A stretch of 64,000 bases of DNA from Zygnema cylindricum (GCA_037447655.1 JBBHKE010000697.1:217224-281223); one strand, 5' to 3'. Numbered from the stretch's first letter, positions 22,701-40,387 are shown. Made by a program: numbers and translations. Notes: generated by a model not told the origin, from the letters alone.

Positions 22701-25689
22701 GCAGCAAATCCACATGAACATACACCTAGCAAAAGAATATGGACCATGATCGGATGAGAGTGTAGCTTCCTCACTTCCAGCAACAGGGGAGTATTCTTCA
22801 AGTCGATAAAACAAAGATGTTTATGTCATTAAGGGTGGATGTTCGACGAAACAAGTAAAGAACAAATTCTAGCACAAAAACTTACCGCTGCAGGTGTCAC
22901 GCAACAGATAATCGCTGTCTTCGCATTTCCTCCAAGAGATGGTTGTAAGATGCGAGTTAGTTTGCTGTCACGGTATGGTACATGACCCCTGCATAAAAAG
23001 TTGCAAACAGTCCTTTTCTCATTATGTCCACAGGTAGCTATCGTTCAAAACCAGAAACCAACTTCAGAGTGATCAAAACCTCGTCAAAATAAGGGTGCTG
23101 GAAGTTTCTAATAAAAATAAATGTTTCACAAGTGGAAGACTCACCCTGTCCTTTCGACTCCATCGGCAAGCTTGTTGATCACAGTCCCTAGGGTCATGAG
23201 GCTCTTGTTTATGTGACCACCTTCCTTGAGACGAACTCCCTCAGCCCCTGTCTTTCCAACTCGTTCAGAGCCAGCTAAGTCTACCAAATTCTGCACAATG
23301 TTTAATTGAAATTAGTTGAACTCCTCACTTCTTGTGGTTAACTTGCAACACACATCCGAAGGAGATCTGACAGTCTGGACTGGAAAAAAGAACAATTTCA
23401 GACAGATCGGTTTGAACCGGTACAAACTGCAAAAATCATGCCATCAAGACAACTTATGAACAACTTTGGCTAGATAGTAGAGAATCTGGAAATCTTACCA
23501 ATGTTGAAACTCTAACTGCATCCAAATTGTCGTTGCCGGTTACACTTTTCTCTCTGCTTTCTATAACCTGTTATATGTCACAAGGAACACATTAAAACGC
23601 CATGTCAACAACGGCTGCAAAAATTTGACTGCCATTCACTATAAATAGGCAGCCTTTTAACCGCGTCATGTGGTAAAACTCTCTAAACATGATAATGTTT
23701 TTATACATACCATTCGGAAAATCGTATGCGATCGTGAACTGTAAATGTTCATATTTGTTTCCCCCACATGGCGTTTCTCTGGTCACAACAGGTGCAAGAT
23801 GGTGTTAGACTATCCGTTTTGAATGCCAATTCTAAGTACTCTAGATTAGTATCTCTAGACAGAAACATGACATGAAGATTCCAGGTGGACTTTGACCCTT
23901 AACTGCAAAACTAGAAAGCTATTTCTGACACGAGTTTGTCGAACAGGTATATGCAGATGTTATTTGTATATCGGAGCTCACCTTGTCCTGCATCAAGCAT
24001 TTGTAAAACTTGGTCTGGGTTTACCACAATTTCCTCTCGTAGACCAGCGACAAAAATGGCTCTCTGTTTCAACGTACATCAACAACGAGAAACCACATTC
24101 AACAATTCACAATAAACAGAAGGGGAATCACACTTGCTGATTAAGAATCCAAGAAATCACGATCTGGCTGAGCATGGACCAAGGCAAAAGAGAAAAATCA
24201 AATGCACACCTCTGCACTTTCATGAACTTGTAACTTGCGATTTTCTGGAGCCAGGAGATCATTAATTTCTTCATTGTAGATTTCCATATAAGAAACCCGC
24301 AGAAGAAACTCTCGATCTGTTGCCTGCAAAACATGAAAAAAATCATTATTAACATGAGCACATCCCCTCTAGTTAGCAGGCAAACAATTTTGAACATGGG
24401 CAAATGAATTTTGAGCGTGAACAAAAAACATCATTGTTTTCCACAAATTAACCCCCGGTTGTCAAGTGATAGTGCATACGTTATTCTCCACAAATAGTGA
24501 ACCCACCTAAACTACAAGACAGGAATAGGAGCAACAAACCTGCCCAATCCGGTTGAAGACATCATAAATGGCCAGTGGTGTAATTCCTGGATGTTGCGGT
24601 GAACCTCGCATGCTAAATGTTTTTCCACTGCAACTCAATAGCGAAGTATTTTCATCAATAGCATGGAGAACGAAGGGGGTGTTCCTATTTCTGAAGTCAT
24701 GCATACATAACACTCACAGGGACACGATTTCAAAACTTGATTGCAGCACCATTTTACAAACACTGGGATGCAACATAGGTGTATAAGGTTCAGTTACCCA
24801 CCTGCTTGTCTGGCCATAAGCAAAAACTGTGCCTGCATCAAGAATCATAAGCATCCCAAACAGTTGTTTTCTCAGTTTAGAATCTGATGAATCTATTTTT
24901 ACCACATACCCCACCTAAACAATTTCTTGTGCACAAAATTGCGCGGTCAATATGTGAACAATCAGGATGGATATTATTTTTATTTAAGCCATAATTGAAG
25001 ATGGTTGATAATGCCTGGCATTCCTCTAGGAGTTGAGTCTCATATGGGTGATAGCTGATGGTCAATTTCGGTTCAATAAAAAAGCCAAGTGTACTAAGGA
25101 ACAATTTTTTTCCATGTGTACAAGTGCATGTTTTACAAAATTTGATGATGAATTTCTACAAGTAGCTAATCCAGGCAGAAAAATTGAAGTACAGGATATA
25201 TTCTTTTAGGTGAGTACATAGAATACAGCCACACAGCACGAGAATTTCGTTTGGTGGGCTATGCTCACCGTTGAAACCATCTACAGTCGAGCATATGATT
25301 TCTTTTGTGTGGGCTTCATAAACTTCTATGGTTGACGCTTGTGGTGCAAATACATTATCTGGAAGCATTACAAACAGTCAGACTTGAAAGAACGGCACAC
25401 CAGAAAAAAAAAAAAAAAGCTTTTCCATTCTGTTCTGGTATCGAACAGCTGGAATTTTGAGTGAAAATTAGGGCAACAAAAATGATCACTAAGGAACCAA
25501 TCTCCCTCTGAGTCTGTCCGTACATCAAGTAATCGAGCACATACCGAACGAAAATGATTGGCCAGAAACCGGAATTCCAGATTGGGAACAGAGAGTTATT
25601 GTGTTCGACTCCAACTTCCAGGGACTCGGAGGAACCAACTCATTTTTTGCCAGAGGCCTGATCCTAACAGAAACTGAAATCGTTTCCAT
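10773..25689 (-). CDS. CENP-E-like kinesin-7, large multi-exon
   Basis: A plus-end-directed microtubule motor with a very long rod. At least 35 exons give about 2,100 residues: motor 1-339, then nearly continuous Glu/Lys/Leu/Gln-rich coiled coil, then a basic tail ending NKENV. Start is the in-frame ATG at 25689 ([13 protein letters not shown]), matching kinesin-7 N-termini; no earlier in-frame ATG is near. Exons after the motor: 22342-22410, 22089-22148, 21807-21959, 21636-21695, 21156-21500, 20514-20663, 20181-20285, 19863-19973, 17263-19287, 16978-17064, 16471-16680, 16104-16322, 15770-15988, 15505-15594, 14882-15061, 14328-14447, 14001-14107, 13676-13787, 13215-13361, 12759-12808, 12040-about 12205, 11864-11932, 11563-11727, 10773-11114. 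Phase closes everywhere except 12759 to about 12205, where a micro-exon may be missing. A role in spindle or phragmoplast function is inferred from the family. Confidence 0.92.
17263..19287 (-). other. 2,025-nt single coiled-coil exon of the kinesin
   Basis: One uninterrupted exon encodes 675 residues (about 691-1365) of the rod, whereas all other exons are 31-345 nt. It opens with a CGGC-containing segment and is then heptad-rich, with repeated LEEER, LKQQLE and LQE blocks. The donor is GAAAAA/GTATGT and the acceptor TATGCAG/GAAC. Confidence 0.9.
21601..21623. repeat. (GAA)n microsatellite in a kinesin intron
   Basis: Seven to eight GAA units, inside the intron between exons 21636-21695 and 21156-21500. 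Confidence 0.9.
22529..25689 (-). other. Kinesin motor domain, 11 exons
   Basis: Exons: 25545-25689, 25269-25358, 24802-24832, 24540-24627, 24210-24323, 23982-24063, 23711-23778, 23499-23567, 23145-23290, 22886-22988, 22529-22609. Nucleotide-binding motifs are intact. The P-loop GQTSSGKT falls at residues 85-92 and is interrupted by an intron after its serine. Switch [12 protein letters not shown] is at about 192-202, and switch [14 protein letters not shown] at about 230-241. [23 protein letters not shown] and the neck-proximal [10 protein letters not shown] follow. The 31-bp third exon is very small. No motif is lost, so the motor should be active. Confidence 0.93.
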
Positions 25690-25916
25690 TTCCACAATAT
25701 CAAATGATGACCGAACTGCTGGCAATATGCAAGAAGTAATGCTCCTTAGAGTGTACGATAATTGACTTTCTTGTGATAAGGTCCAATGATCTCTCCTGTT
25801 TTAGCGCTTAGAAGAAGTAGAAGCAATTGCGGATTTACTGTTCTACTATGCCACGGTAGCGAATCAGGCATTATGAGCTCATGTGATTAAGCGTTGCAGT
25901 ACACTGGCGCGTACTT

Positions 25917-25947
25917 CTCTCTCCCTCTCTCTTCTTTCTTTCTCTCG

Positions 25948-25992
<45 letters not shown>

Positions 25993-26012
25993 TCTCTCTC
26001 TCTTTCTCTCTC
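25917..26012. repeat. (CT)n tract upstream of the kinesin
   Basis: About 95 bp of nearly pure CT, GA on the kinesin sense strand. It starts about 230 bp 5' of the kinesin ATG, so it probably lies in the 5' UTR or core promoter. CT/GA tracts are common around plant transcription starts. Confidence 0.85.
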
Positions 26013-26388
26013 GGAGACGCCGCCCGAGGCGTGAGCCATCACTTGCTCCTCCACTTCTGTTCACACGTCCCAACGGCTCTCCGAGAATCCGGGGGAAGCT
26101 TCGAATGTAAACTGATTTTGAAATGCTTGATGTCACGTCACAAAGCGTCGGCAGTTAATTTGACCTTCTAAGATTTGGTGAATTCACACTTGCAAGGACA
26201 CACTGCCTACCGACCTATCGATATTACTAACGATTTTTAAATTAATAAATTATCAGCGTTAAGGATTTTAATAGAATGCGAAAATAGAATACATGGTATT
26301 AGTTTAGTCATGGAGACGTGGCAGATTGAAGTCAAACTCCCCTAAATAGTGCTGCTAACATTATCCTAGGAATTTCGGCTGAAAAAAT

Positions 26389-27335
26389 TAGTGTTGTGAT
26401 CGGTAAAAAAATTATCGCGATAACACCGATATCGATTGTTATCGGTTATCGAACGGTTACAGGTACCGATATATCGGTCCGAGACCAACAAATTCCATAT
26501 CGGCGATAACTTTAAAAATATATAGTACGCATACTATAGTACCTTATTGTATACTGTATTATACTTTTACATTATATAGCATGGCATGCCACGTATTCGA
26601 ATCTGTTCCGTAGCTTTATAACTGAAAATGTTTACGGGCAACGCATCACAGAAAACGCTGTCTAGTTAACTGAACAGAAATTTTACAGCAACGTACGGCA
26701 TTATACCGACAAACTGGTGAACATGGAACGGAAAAAGGACGGCGGACACAGTACAATGGACGCAAAACAACATTTTGCGCGCCGCCAGAATCGAACGGAC
26801 GACTTGGAATGAGAAAACCGACGGCCAGCGTGAGCGCCGGCATCCCGGAATGGCTCTTTTGGCGGCTTACGCCAAAAAAGCCGACAATTTGACACGTGGC
26901 AGGTCTCCAGTGGATCCCAAGGAAGAAAGGGACCAAGCCATGGCGTCGGATGTGAAAGGTACATCGTTTTATTGTATCCGTACCAAAATCGTACACACCT
27001 CATGGCGGCTACTGTACCTTCTGTGCTTGTACAACTGTACAACAACAGTGATCTGATTGGTAGACACCTCAGTAGATAGGGGTTGTGAGTTGAGCACGTC
27101 CGGGGAATATGACGTACAGTTCAGTGTACGTCATACGTACATTTATGTGTACGGTCCGTATACATATCGCCGATAGTTATTGATATCGGTGTTATCGCCA
27201 ATAGAACCGATAAATATCGGGTATTTATTGGCGATAGTACCGATTGCGATATATCGTACCAATATATCGATTATCGGGTACCCGAAAAAAGGTCCATATC
27301 GGTTATCGGCAAATTCTTACCGATATACAACACTA
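26389..27335. mobile_element. Non-autonomous hAT element with intact 8-bp TSD
   Basis: A 947-bp element with termini TAGTGTTGT...ACAACACTA, flanked on both sides by the same 8-mer GAAAAAAT (26381-26388 and 27336-27343). An 8-bp TSD and a TAGNG terminus are the hAT signature. Both subterminal regions, about 100-150 bp each, are packed with ATCGG/CCGAT motifs, as expected for transposase binding clusters. No full transposase is present. A plus-strand open frame at 26775-27056 occupies the more GC-rich interior and is unrecognised. The element sits in the divergent spacer between the kinesin and prolyl-tRNA synthetase genes. Confidence 0.92.
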
Positions 27336-27436
27336 GAAAAAATCTATTGTTTTGAAAAAGTCTCAACCGAAATAGTTGTTACCGACTCTAATAACGGTGG
27401 CCATTGTAGCAGTACATCTGTACAGTAGTTAACTAA

Positions 27437-32364
<4,928 letters not shown>

Positions 32365-33594
32365 GTTTTAGGGAATAGTGAACATGGTGATGTAGCCTAT
32401 TTGTACCGGTACTTTCTTTCTCATTGACCGGCAAGTTATTTTTCAGCTTTCTTGGTTCATTACCTCATCGTTGTCATTATGATGTTGTTCGAGGAGAATT
32501 AGCATTCTAGTAAACTAGTGAGATACGATACTACGCTTATTATTGTTTCTGGATCTTCTACCCTCGAAAGCATCTATGTTTTGATTTCCCAGTTTGCACA
32601 TTAGTTATGATGGGGTTTAGAAAAAGAGTTGTCGAGAACTGATAGATATGGTGACGACTGTCCTTGCTTTTTCAGACGTTCTTGTCTTAGGCACTACCTC
32701 TGCGTAATGTAGACATTTATGACAACTTAGTTTAATTACGGCAGTGGTAACCCTTTAGTGGGATAAGAGGATGATAATGTCGATGGAGGAATGTGAGGTG
32801 GTAATTGAGACAAAATGTTTTAGGCTTGTTACAAGTGGACCTATTTATCTAATCATTTTTCATCTTTTGCAGGCCTTTCTTCAACTTCAGGAAGTATGTG
32901 AGTGTAAACCTCTTTACTTCACAGATTTGGCACTTTTCTTGCACATTGAATATGTTGAAAATTCTTTAAGTATCTAGTGACATATGTATGAGGTTTGGGA
33001 AAGATTCGTTCAAAACAGCCATCTTCCCACCGAGTAAATCCCATATTATCGTCATTGTCTATACCCAACATTGTGAATTCCCTATTATAGGATGGAGAAA
33101 GTGATAAACCAGAAATCATTAGGTAAGCATTCAACACTCATTACTAATATTGCGAGAAGCTTTTCCACACCAGATTTAGTAGCAGTAAGTTGAATGTCAA
33201 TTCATGGCATTTTAAACTTGGAAGCAAGACAGATTTATATTTCGCATAGAGCGAATCTGGAAAACTTGTTGCTTTCAGCAATATGAAGTTTCTTCCTCCT
33301 CTTTCTTCACGAGCACATCCTAAGCAACCAACTTGTGGCACACTAGCTGTCACTCCTCACCAAACTGCACTGCTTTTATACAGAAAAAGTAGCTCATATC
33401 CTATTTTGTAAAATTGAGAGTCAGGTAACTGCAATTACAAATTCTAAGAAAAATTCTACTTAATGGCATACAAAACAAAGTTCCAAGACAGCAACATAGA
33501 ACGTTTGACATAAATAAAAACATGATGACAAAAAAAAAAAAAAAATGCAAACAGAAATTTGCGGGTTCCAACTCCTCGTATCACGCGGCTGAGA
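32365..33594. other. Convergent intergenic spacer
   Basis: The 3' flanks of prolyl-tRNA synthetase (+) and the PsbP-domain gene (-) meet here. AT-rich, with an A-run at 33531-33545. No gene or element recognised. Confidence 0.6.
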
Positions 33595-36009
33595 TCAGCT
33601 CAGAAATTGGAACGACGTCACCGCCTGCAATAGCAACAGACCAGAAAAGTTTGAATATGGCGCACAGACAAATGCTACAGTCACACACGTCAGATGTCAT
33701 GAAAGAGACAAGTATAAAGTGCAGCCAGTTTCACCTTATCGATTGCTTTCCCGTACAGGTTGGCCTCCTCGTCCAAATACTGCATGCAAAGAGAAGCATG
33801 CTCTATGTCAAAAAACTTTATATGTTAACTGTTTTATGACAGCTACCTTTGCACATTATAAGTTTTATGAAAATAGCTTACACATTTTATGTTTGATGTC
33901 AACGAGCTTTACACCATTCTTCACAGCCAACAAAACAAAACAGGATGCAAACACAGGAAAAGTTTTGTACAAAAACAAACTCAAAAACCTGCCCAATCAT
34001 CAAATACCAGTCCTACAAAAAGCTTCTAGATAAAATTTAAAGGAGAAGGACCCAACATGTGTCTAAGTAAAGTGAGAGGGTACATATATGTGCACACCTG
34101 TCCAGTAACTGTGAAGAGCCGATTGTAAATCCCGTTATCTCGAAGACCAACGACTGATACAAAATGTTGTTTCGGCATACTCACTCTGTGGATCGTGTAC
34201 TCCACAAAATACAAATCTGCAGAAGCCAGATTGCTACATGTAGATGAGGCGACTCATATGGCTACCATTTCACCCTCAGTGAGAAAAAGGAATGGAAAAA
34301 TGGAAAATAGGTGAAGACGTACAGTCAACAAGTGTCCACGATTGAAGTCGTGAACACTTACACTTAAAACTTAAAATTAATCTGGCAATGTTATAGCTGT
34401 TTCTGGTACTCAAGCCAATGCATTTGATAAAGAAGAGGGTGGAAAATGGCGTCTCATGCTGAAATGCCAGAAAATACTTTTCTAAAAAAGAAATCTTTCT
34501 CGTTCCTTTTCCAGAAAAAAAGACTCTCGTAATCAATCCAATTCATGTCACTGGGAAGTTGGCAAAAGTTGATTTGTCAGATGGAAGATTATCAACTTTA
34601 AATGGATGTTGACTGAGAACGCTTTTCCAGCCAGGAAGACACACATGTCAGCAAAAAAAAAGACACAGAAAAATCACTAGAGATTGAGAATTCTCCCTTG
34701 CAATGATGGGATAAAATTAGTATTTGGGTGGCTTAAATGCCATATGCAAAAGTCACTAAATCAGATTCAAGATTTCAGATAAGCAGACGAACCTCTTTGT
34801 AGAAATGATAAAAAAATTGCCTTAATCCCCATTAACTAACCGTGCAATGTATACCGTAAAATTCTTCGCGTGATGTAATAACCGTCTAACTAAACTGCCG
34901 CAACTATTCAGTATAGAACCTTGATAAGCTCTGTAAAATAAATTGATGGAAGTGAAAGCAGTCTAACAATTGATTATTGCCTCAGTTGTCATAAATTATG
35001 TGCATATTGAAAACGTCGAAGGATTTTTGGTGCTTCCAACAACATAGTTTGCTGCTTACAAGAAGGAATTTCATAACAATGCTCAACTCATGCACTAATT
35101 GCTATAGCGCACAGCGATAATATAATTTAATCCAAAGATACCAGTACGGCTCTGTCACAAATGGATCTACGAAGGTATGTTACTTCCAGCAAACTGCAAA
35201 GAAAACCTTTGTCTTCATGGCCAAAAGGTAGTACAAATCAGACAATTACACAAACAAAAGCATGGCTCGAAAAACAGAACCTGAAGGACCTAAAGAAATT
35301 TGCACTTTACGTATAAATAACCTGATATGATGATCGTTGTTGTTATTATGACAGTATATTGTGTAAGGAGAACGCACCTCCAATTTGTTTGGCACTAATC
35401 AGCTTAGCCGCCTGTCCAGGGGGACGCTTCCAGCTCCGGTCTAAACCATTAACCTATTTTCATAAAAAAATGAGGGTGAGGAACCTGGGAATAAAAGTTG
35501 GGCGCCAATAATGTAGCTTTTCTCATCACATTTAGGCCCAGAGCGACATGTTTCTCACCAGAGTTTCTCCAAAGTCCTCCACAGAGCCAAAAGATCCTAG
35601 TGAAGTGTAGTCAGCTCCCACCATGGTTATGACCACATTCACTGCAACCAAGACCTCCAAACCACATTGAGAGGCTTTCAATTTTCACATGTTTTGCAAA
35701 ATTGTGGTTTTAAAGTGAATCGGTTCCCCTATCAGACAGCAAATTTAAACCAGTTAAGGAGGTGAAGGAATTATCTCAGTTCTTTGAGATACCATTATTA
35801 TCATTTCTCGGTCACTGAACAGAAATTGCATGCCTAAAAGAGCCAGCATCATCTTTAAACAACCCTCTTGCAAAAAGAACTCTCACCATTTGTGTTTCGT
35901 CTGTCCGTGCCTTCCTCCGTTGGATAAAATGCGAGAACTTTACGGGTGCCAGCTTTCCCTTCCCCGCTCTCCCACCCTGTTTACATCCAACATGAGCCTC
36001 TCCCACAAG

Positions 36010-36040
<31 letters not shown>

Positions 36041-37558
36041 TCGACAATCTCCGTTCTCAATAAGACAGCAACAGACGCTATCAGATATCCTAGTCCAAAA
36101 CATAGAGGCGAGATCCACCACAACAAGTCGTCTTATTGGAAGTGGAATCTGTACCTTGTGGGACCAGCAAAGAAAAATTGTCCTTGCTGTCAGTGAACAG
36201 CGAGGCTTCCTCTGCATAAAACCCCCATTCTCCATCGATTATGAAACTGCCAACTTTTGCACAAGTTAAGGCATGGTGTGCTGAAATTGAATTCCTAAAC
36301 AAGAACAGTAAAACATGAATAAAATCATTTCTAACATAAATAATAAATTGATACACTCACCACAAGGCGTGACGCAAAAAAAAAAAATCTTTGAACTGAC
36401 AATACAGAAGTTGAAGTCGCAAGGTGCAAGACTGAGGTTGCTTGAATGGGAACGGAATCTGCAAAATGGCTGTAAAATGAGGAATGGAGCAAGGGGAGAC
36501 CTGATTTCGCTGGGCCAATGAAGGAGAAGAAAGGGGCGGTCAAAGCTGTCGAGCCTCCTGCCAGAAGTAGTGATCGGATGACATGACTCCGTCCAGTTGG
36601 GAGCTGGGACAATGGGGATCCCCTGCAACAAGCCAATGCACGCTCAGGATTCACATGATACAAAACATAATCATAAAGATTGATGCTTATAATCTCAACA
36701 ACCATAGGGAGGACAGACTCTGGAAGGAGGGGAGGAGTCATTGGAAGTTTAGGGGCTCAGAGAGGTTACTTGACAAATGGATCAATTGCTTAAAATGTGC
36801 AAATGTGTTGATGGATGCAGAGTGCAAAACAGAGAAGAGAAGCCAAAACGGTAGCCTCAAAACCTCAACCAAAGCCGCTAACAAGCACGCGTTGCTAGAC
36901 CTAAAAAAAAAATGAAGAAGGAAAGAAAAACTTAAGACTCAAATTTTCTGCAGTGTCACTACAGACCCTTGACAACTGCATTAACCTTCTACCTCGATGG
37001 CCTACGTCAACATTTCTACAGGATATTTTGAAAAACAATGCCTTCACGAGTAGCTTATACTCATTCGTGATAAATCAAGGAGGTCAAAAGAAGACACTTA
37101 CTGAGGCTCTGTAGCCCGTGATGCCTTCACAATGTGCTTTCCAAGCCGCCTACTGTCTGCCGAAGCAAATTTCATATGAGAGGCGAGATAAAAAAAAACA
37201 AAACAAAAAGAAACAAACAAGACAGAACATAACAGAACAGAACTGAACTGCTAGGCACTGGGCTGGCTCAAATCCTGCTACTGAAGTTAGAACAACGCAT
37301 TGTAGTGAGGCTTAGCAGAGACTACAAGCAGAGGAGACAAATTCAGCAGGCAAAAAAGAAGCATATTAAAAGATAAAGGGGATGATTCATGCGGACAAGG
37401 CAAACATAATAGAAACTAGCAAGGATGAAACACATACGGCTCGAACTAGAGGTTAGCGGAAGCTGCAGCTGATTGCTGCTCAAACGTTTCGACCCGAGGA
37501 GCCTCTCTGGAAGGAGACTACAGCCATCCAGGTGGCGGGAGAGGACAGGCGAAGTCAT
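33595..37558 (-). CDS. PsbP-domain thylakoid lumen protein (PPD family, PPD4-like)
   Basis: Ten exons in phase, 265 aa: 37438-37558, 37102-37156, 36501-36622, 36155-36211, 35887-35976, 35559-35641, 35378-35453, 34098-34216, 33735-33779, 33595-33624. Residues 1 to about 60 are a Ser/Leu/Arg-rich chloroplast transit peptide. Residues about 75-95 (IRSLLLAGGSTALTAPFF) form a hydrophobic lumen-transfer segment before a probable processing site near AKS. The mature part is a PsbP fold with TDSKDNFSLLVPQGW, VVITMVGADYTSLGSFGSV, RSWKRPPGQAAKLI and NRLFTVTGQ. PsbP-domain proteins work on photosystem assembly in the lumen; assignment to PPD4 rests on length and remembered similarity and is tentative. 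The exon 4 acceptor (TTTATGCAG/AGG at 36211) is the least certain: an in-frame acceptor upstream would add about 16 residues. Confidence 0.88.
36010..36035. repeat. (AAC)n microsatellite in an intron of the PsbP-domain gene
   Basis: Eight AAC units in the intron between exons 36155-36211 and 35887-35976. Confidence 0.9.
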
Positions 37559-38074
37559 GGCGCCTCACGACTTTCTTTGTAGAGTGAGAGAGTGAGGGAG
37601 AGCGAGAGTGGGGAAGCTCGAGCGAGAGGTCTTGCGGGAATGTAGTACTGTAGTACATGTACAGTACAGTACTGTACTTGTTTCCAGCTGAAAGTTCAGT
37701 TTTACGTCTATGTTCATCGGGGTGAAAATCGGGTCACATATTAATTCAAATTTAAGTCATTTACAAACATCAAAATAATTATTCTAAGTGCAGTTTTCGC
37801 ACCAATTCCAATTACATGTTTTGTTTTTATTGATTTCCTGGAAAGCATTAAACGTTTTTGTTCAACCTTCATGAAAACCACTTCTCCAGTTTTAACCCAC
37901 CATTTTTCATCTTAAAATATGCCAAGGTTTAAACCACGGTGTACAAGAAATCTAATCATGGAATTGGTGGAATATATATACTCCCTCTAATTTTTTCTGT
38001 TGTGTATAGAGAGCCTCTTGCCTCTATTCCAAACGTACCTTTTTTTTACCCACCGATAATTTATATATACGTCT

Positions 38075-38390
38075 AGTACATCGATAAGGCTAATATCACG
38101 ATAAAATATCGAGAAAATTACAATATATCGCGATATGTTATCGTGTCAATAACTATCGCAATACCTCTGTACTCTGATACCAAGTGGATTGTCCCCCCTC
38201 CTCTACCCCCTTCGAGGTAGAATTGTACTTTATTTTTGTGCTTTATTGTTGTACTACAATTGTACGAGCTCCCACCTCCCACCAAATGTTTTCCTATAAC
38301 TTTTGTTAGTCTCGGAGCAATATATCGGGCCTTGTCACCATTCAATATTTGGATATATCGATATTGGACTTATCGCGATATAAATTTCCC
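38075..38390. mobile_element. Probable hAT-like remnant (ATATCG-rich inverted ends)
   Basis: Two blocks (38075-38165 and 38315-38385) carry many ATCGAT, TATCGCGATA and TATATCG motifs in opposite orientation around a unique core. This resembles the subterminal structure of the hAT element at 26389-27335. I could not find clean TIRs or an 8-bp TSD, so this is a degraded or different family member. Confidence 0.45.
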
Positions 38391-39180
38391 ATTAATTAAC
38401 GCTAGTAATTATTCACATGACCAATTTTTCTCTTAATGGTGGCCATATTTCTAAAGCTTGCCCGCTGATAACACCTATTTTCTCCACTCTACGTGTCACG
38501 CATGTTTTATTCACCATTAACCTTAAGTTTAGGCTTGGCATCCCTCATCCTCTTTACTCAACGTTCTCATTAACTAATGTGCCCATGTCGTTCAACTTGA
38601 TGACTTTCATTTGCTTCATTTCTCCCTTGAGAGAAAGTTAGTTTAAGCACATGGTGTTTGTGGCATTGGCGAATCATACTTGCGAGGAAGGAATTTAGTT
38701 TGTCAAGGTTTTCAAACACTATCATTTCGCGACATCTTGGTATTGTTTTGCTCGATGGTGCCCATAGCGTTTTTAGTGCCATTGTTTTACCAAACACTGT
38801 CTCGATTACATTTATTGTCCAGGCGGCTCAAAATGTCGAAATGGTCGCTCGTGACTGTTATAGATAGAAGGATGTGTGATAGTTTAATTCAATCCAATCT
38901 CCTCCTTGGACCTATTCTTAGCAATTAATTTTATTCCTAATGGCATACAGTTTATCTCTTTCTTGTACTTTATTTTTTCATATCAAATTTTCACTTGAAA
39001 TATAATAAAAAATAGTTGCACGACGGCAATGTATTAACTCGAATAAATGAGCATGTCAAGCTCAGTGGTTCTCATATATGATATTGATTGATAATAACAC
39101 ATATAAGTATAATATAATATTATGATATTGATTGATATTTGATACCAAAACACATATGTATAATATAATATTACATAAAC

Positions 39181-39257
39181 ATTCATATATATACATATAT
39201 ATATAACGATAGATACATATATATATATGTATCTGTGTGTATGTGTGTGTGTGTATC
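39181..39257. repeat. AT/GT microsatellite
   Basis: A run of TATATA with ACATATAT interruptions, then TGTGTGTATGTGTGTGTG. Confidence 0.85.
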
Positions 39258-40189
39258 AAAAACGGCGGAGGGCGACGTGCACGCTTTCGCTTTCACGAGG
39301 GGTACCTCGGGGCTCCGGGGTCTAGCTGGGCCCCAAAAGTCGCAAGATTCAGACTAGTACGGAGAGGCTCAACTACAAAACGAAGTTTGTGCGTTGACTT
39401 ACGGTTGAACCCGGACTTACTCTAAAATGACGGAAGTTTGGCAGTTTGCCCATCCATAACCGCTGTACGAACCGTTATCTTCACCTCCGCGAAGCGTTTG
39501 CAGTTTGCACAAGTGAAATCCATTTTTTTAGGCGTGAAGATGCATGTGAAGCCGCCCAAATTCCATCAGTTAGTCCAAAGTCTTTCTATTAGTTTTTTTT
39601 GCATGAATTACCAAGGAGCTTAGGAATGTGTTGACTTGCAATCTACTCTTTCCTCTGACATCTAGCCTATCCTTTTCCTTCTCCCTCTCGCGCTCCTTCT
39701 TAGTACTGTTAGCGGCACTAGTTTTTCAAGGTACGGTTTAGTTTTTGATTGTGAAATTGCGGAAGTTTCATTAATGGTACTGTAGTTGTATGTGCAGATG
39801 TGCTGACTTTTTCCATAGAAACTAACTTTGTTGATTATTTCAATCGACCTTAATTTGCCATTGCAGTTGTTGATGTAACAAGTTTTAATCTCGTACAAAG
39901 ATTTTGTTTCCAGGCAATTAAGAGGATAATGCTGAGTCTAATGTACGGTTGTACTGAATACTTTTAATTACTCATTTATGAGCAGGGAAGCAAACAAATT
40001 TCCGCCAAGATTTCAAGTACATCAACCTTTTCTATATTCAATTACGAGTCCAAGTCTCATATGTAAGTTTTAGTACCTGTAGGAGCTAATTCTGCAAACT
40101 CTCGTCTTTTATGTTTCTTGTTCTCTTCACTGTTTTTTTGCAGCAACAGTTACAACAGTTACAGTTTGCAGTTTTTTTGGAGGTTAACA

Positions 40190-40283
40190 ATGTCCCATCA
40201 GAATCTCCTGGTGGTTGTATTCATTGCTATTCCAGTCGCCCAAGGATTCTTAAGTGCAAATCTTTGGGGCGGTGGAAACTCCG
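40190..40283 (+). CDS. Candidate alternative first exon of TSPO
   Basis: This open exon starts ATGTCCCATCAG, encodes 31 residues rich in Val, Ile, Leu and Ala, and ends AACTCCG/GTATGG. The annotated TSPO first exon, 104 bp downstream, ends AATTCCG/GTAAGC. Both leave one base of phase, both encode a single hydrophobic segment containing an AIP tripeptide, and both end in N-S before the split glycine/glutamate codon. Either could therefore splice to the exon at 40948 and encode the first membrane helix. This looks like a diverged tandem exon duplication; expression is unknown. Confidence 0.55.
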
Positions 40284-40387
40284 GTATGGACCGTCAAACA
40301 CGTTTTAAAAAACACTGTATTTTTTGTTTTGTTTTTCTTGTTGTTGGTTATTGGATGTGACAACAGAAGCTTTTGCAATTGTGAATC

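Larger units (their letters stand above)
37559..40189. other. Divergent spacer between the PsbP-domain gene and TSPO
   Basis: Begins with a GA-rich probable 5' UTR of the PsbP-domain gene (37574-37630), then AT-rich DNA with an ATCG-rich repeat (38075-38390), an AT/GT microsatellite (39181-39257) and the presumed TSPO promoter. No coding sequence is supported. A short GC-rich patch at about 39255-39425 is unexplained. Confidence 0.55.

Noticed and set aside
38069-38414. Full hAT element at 38 kb with TAG...CTA ends
   Set aside because: Candidate ends are not inverted repeats of each other and the flanking 8-mers differ.
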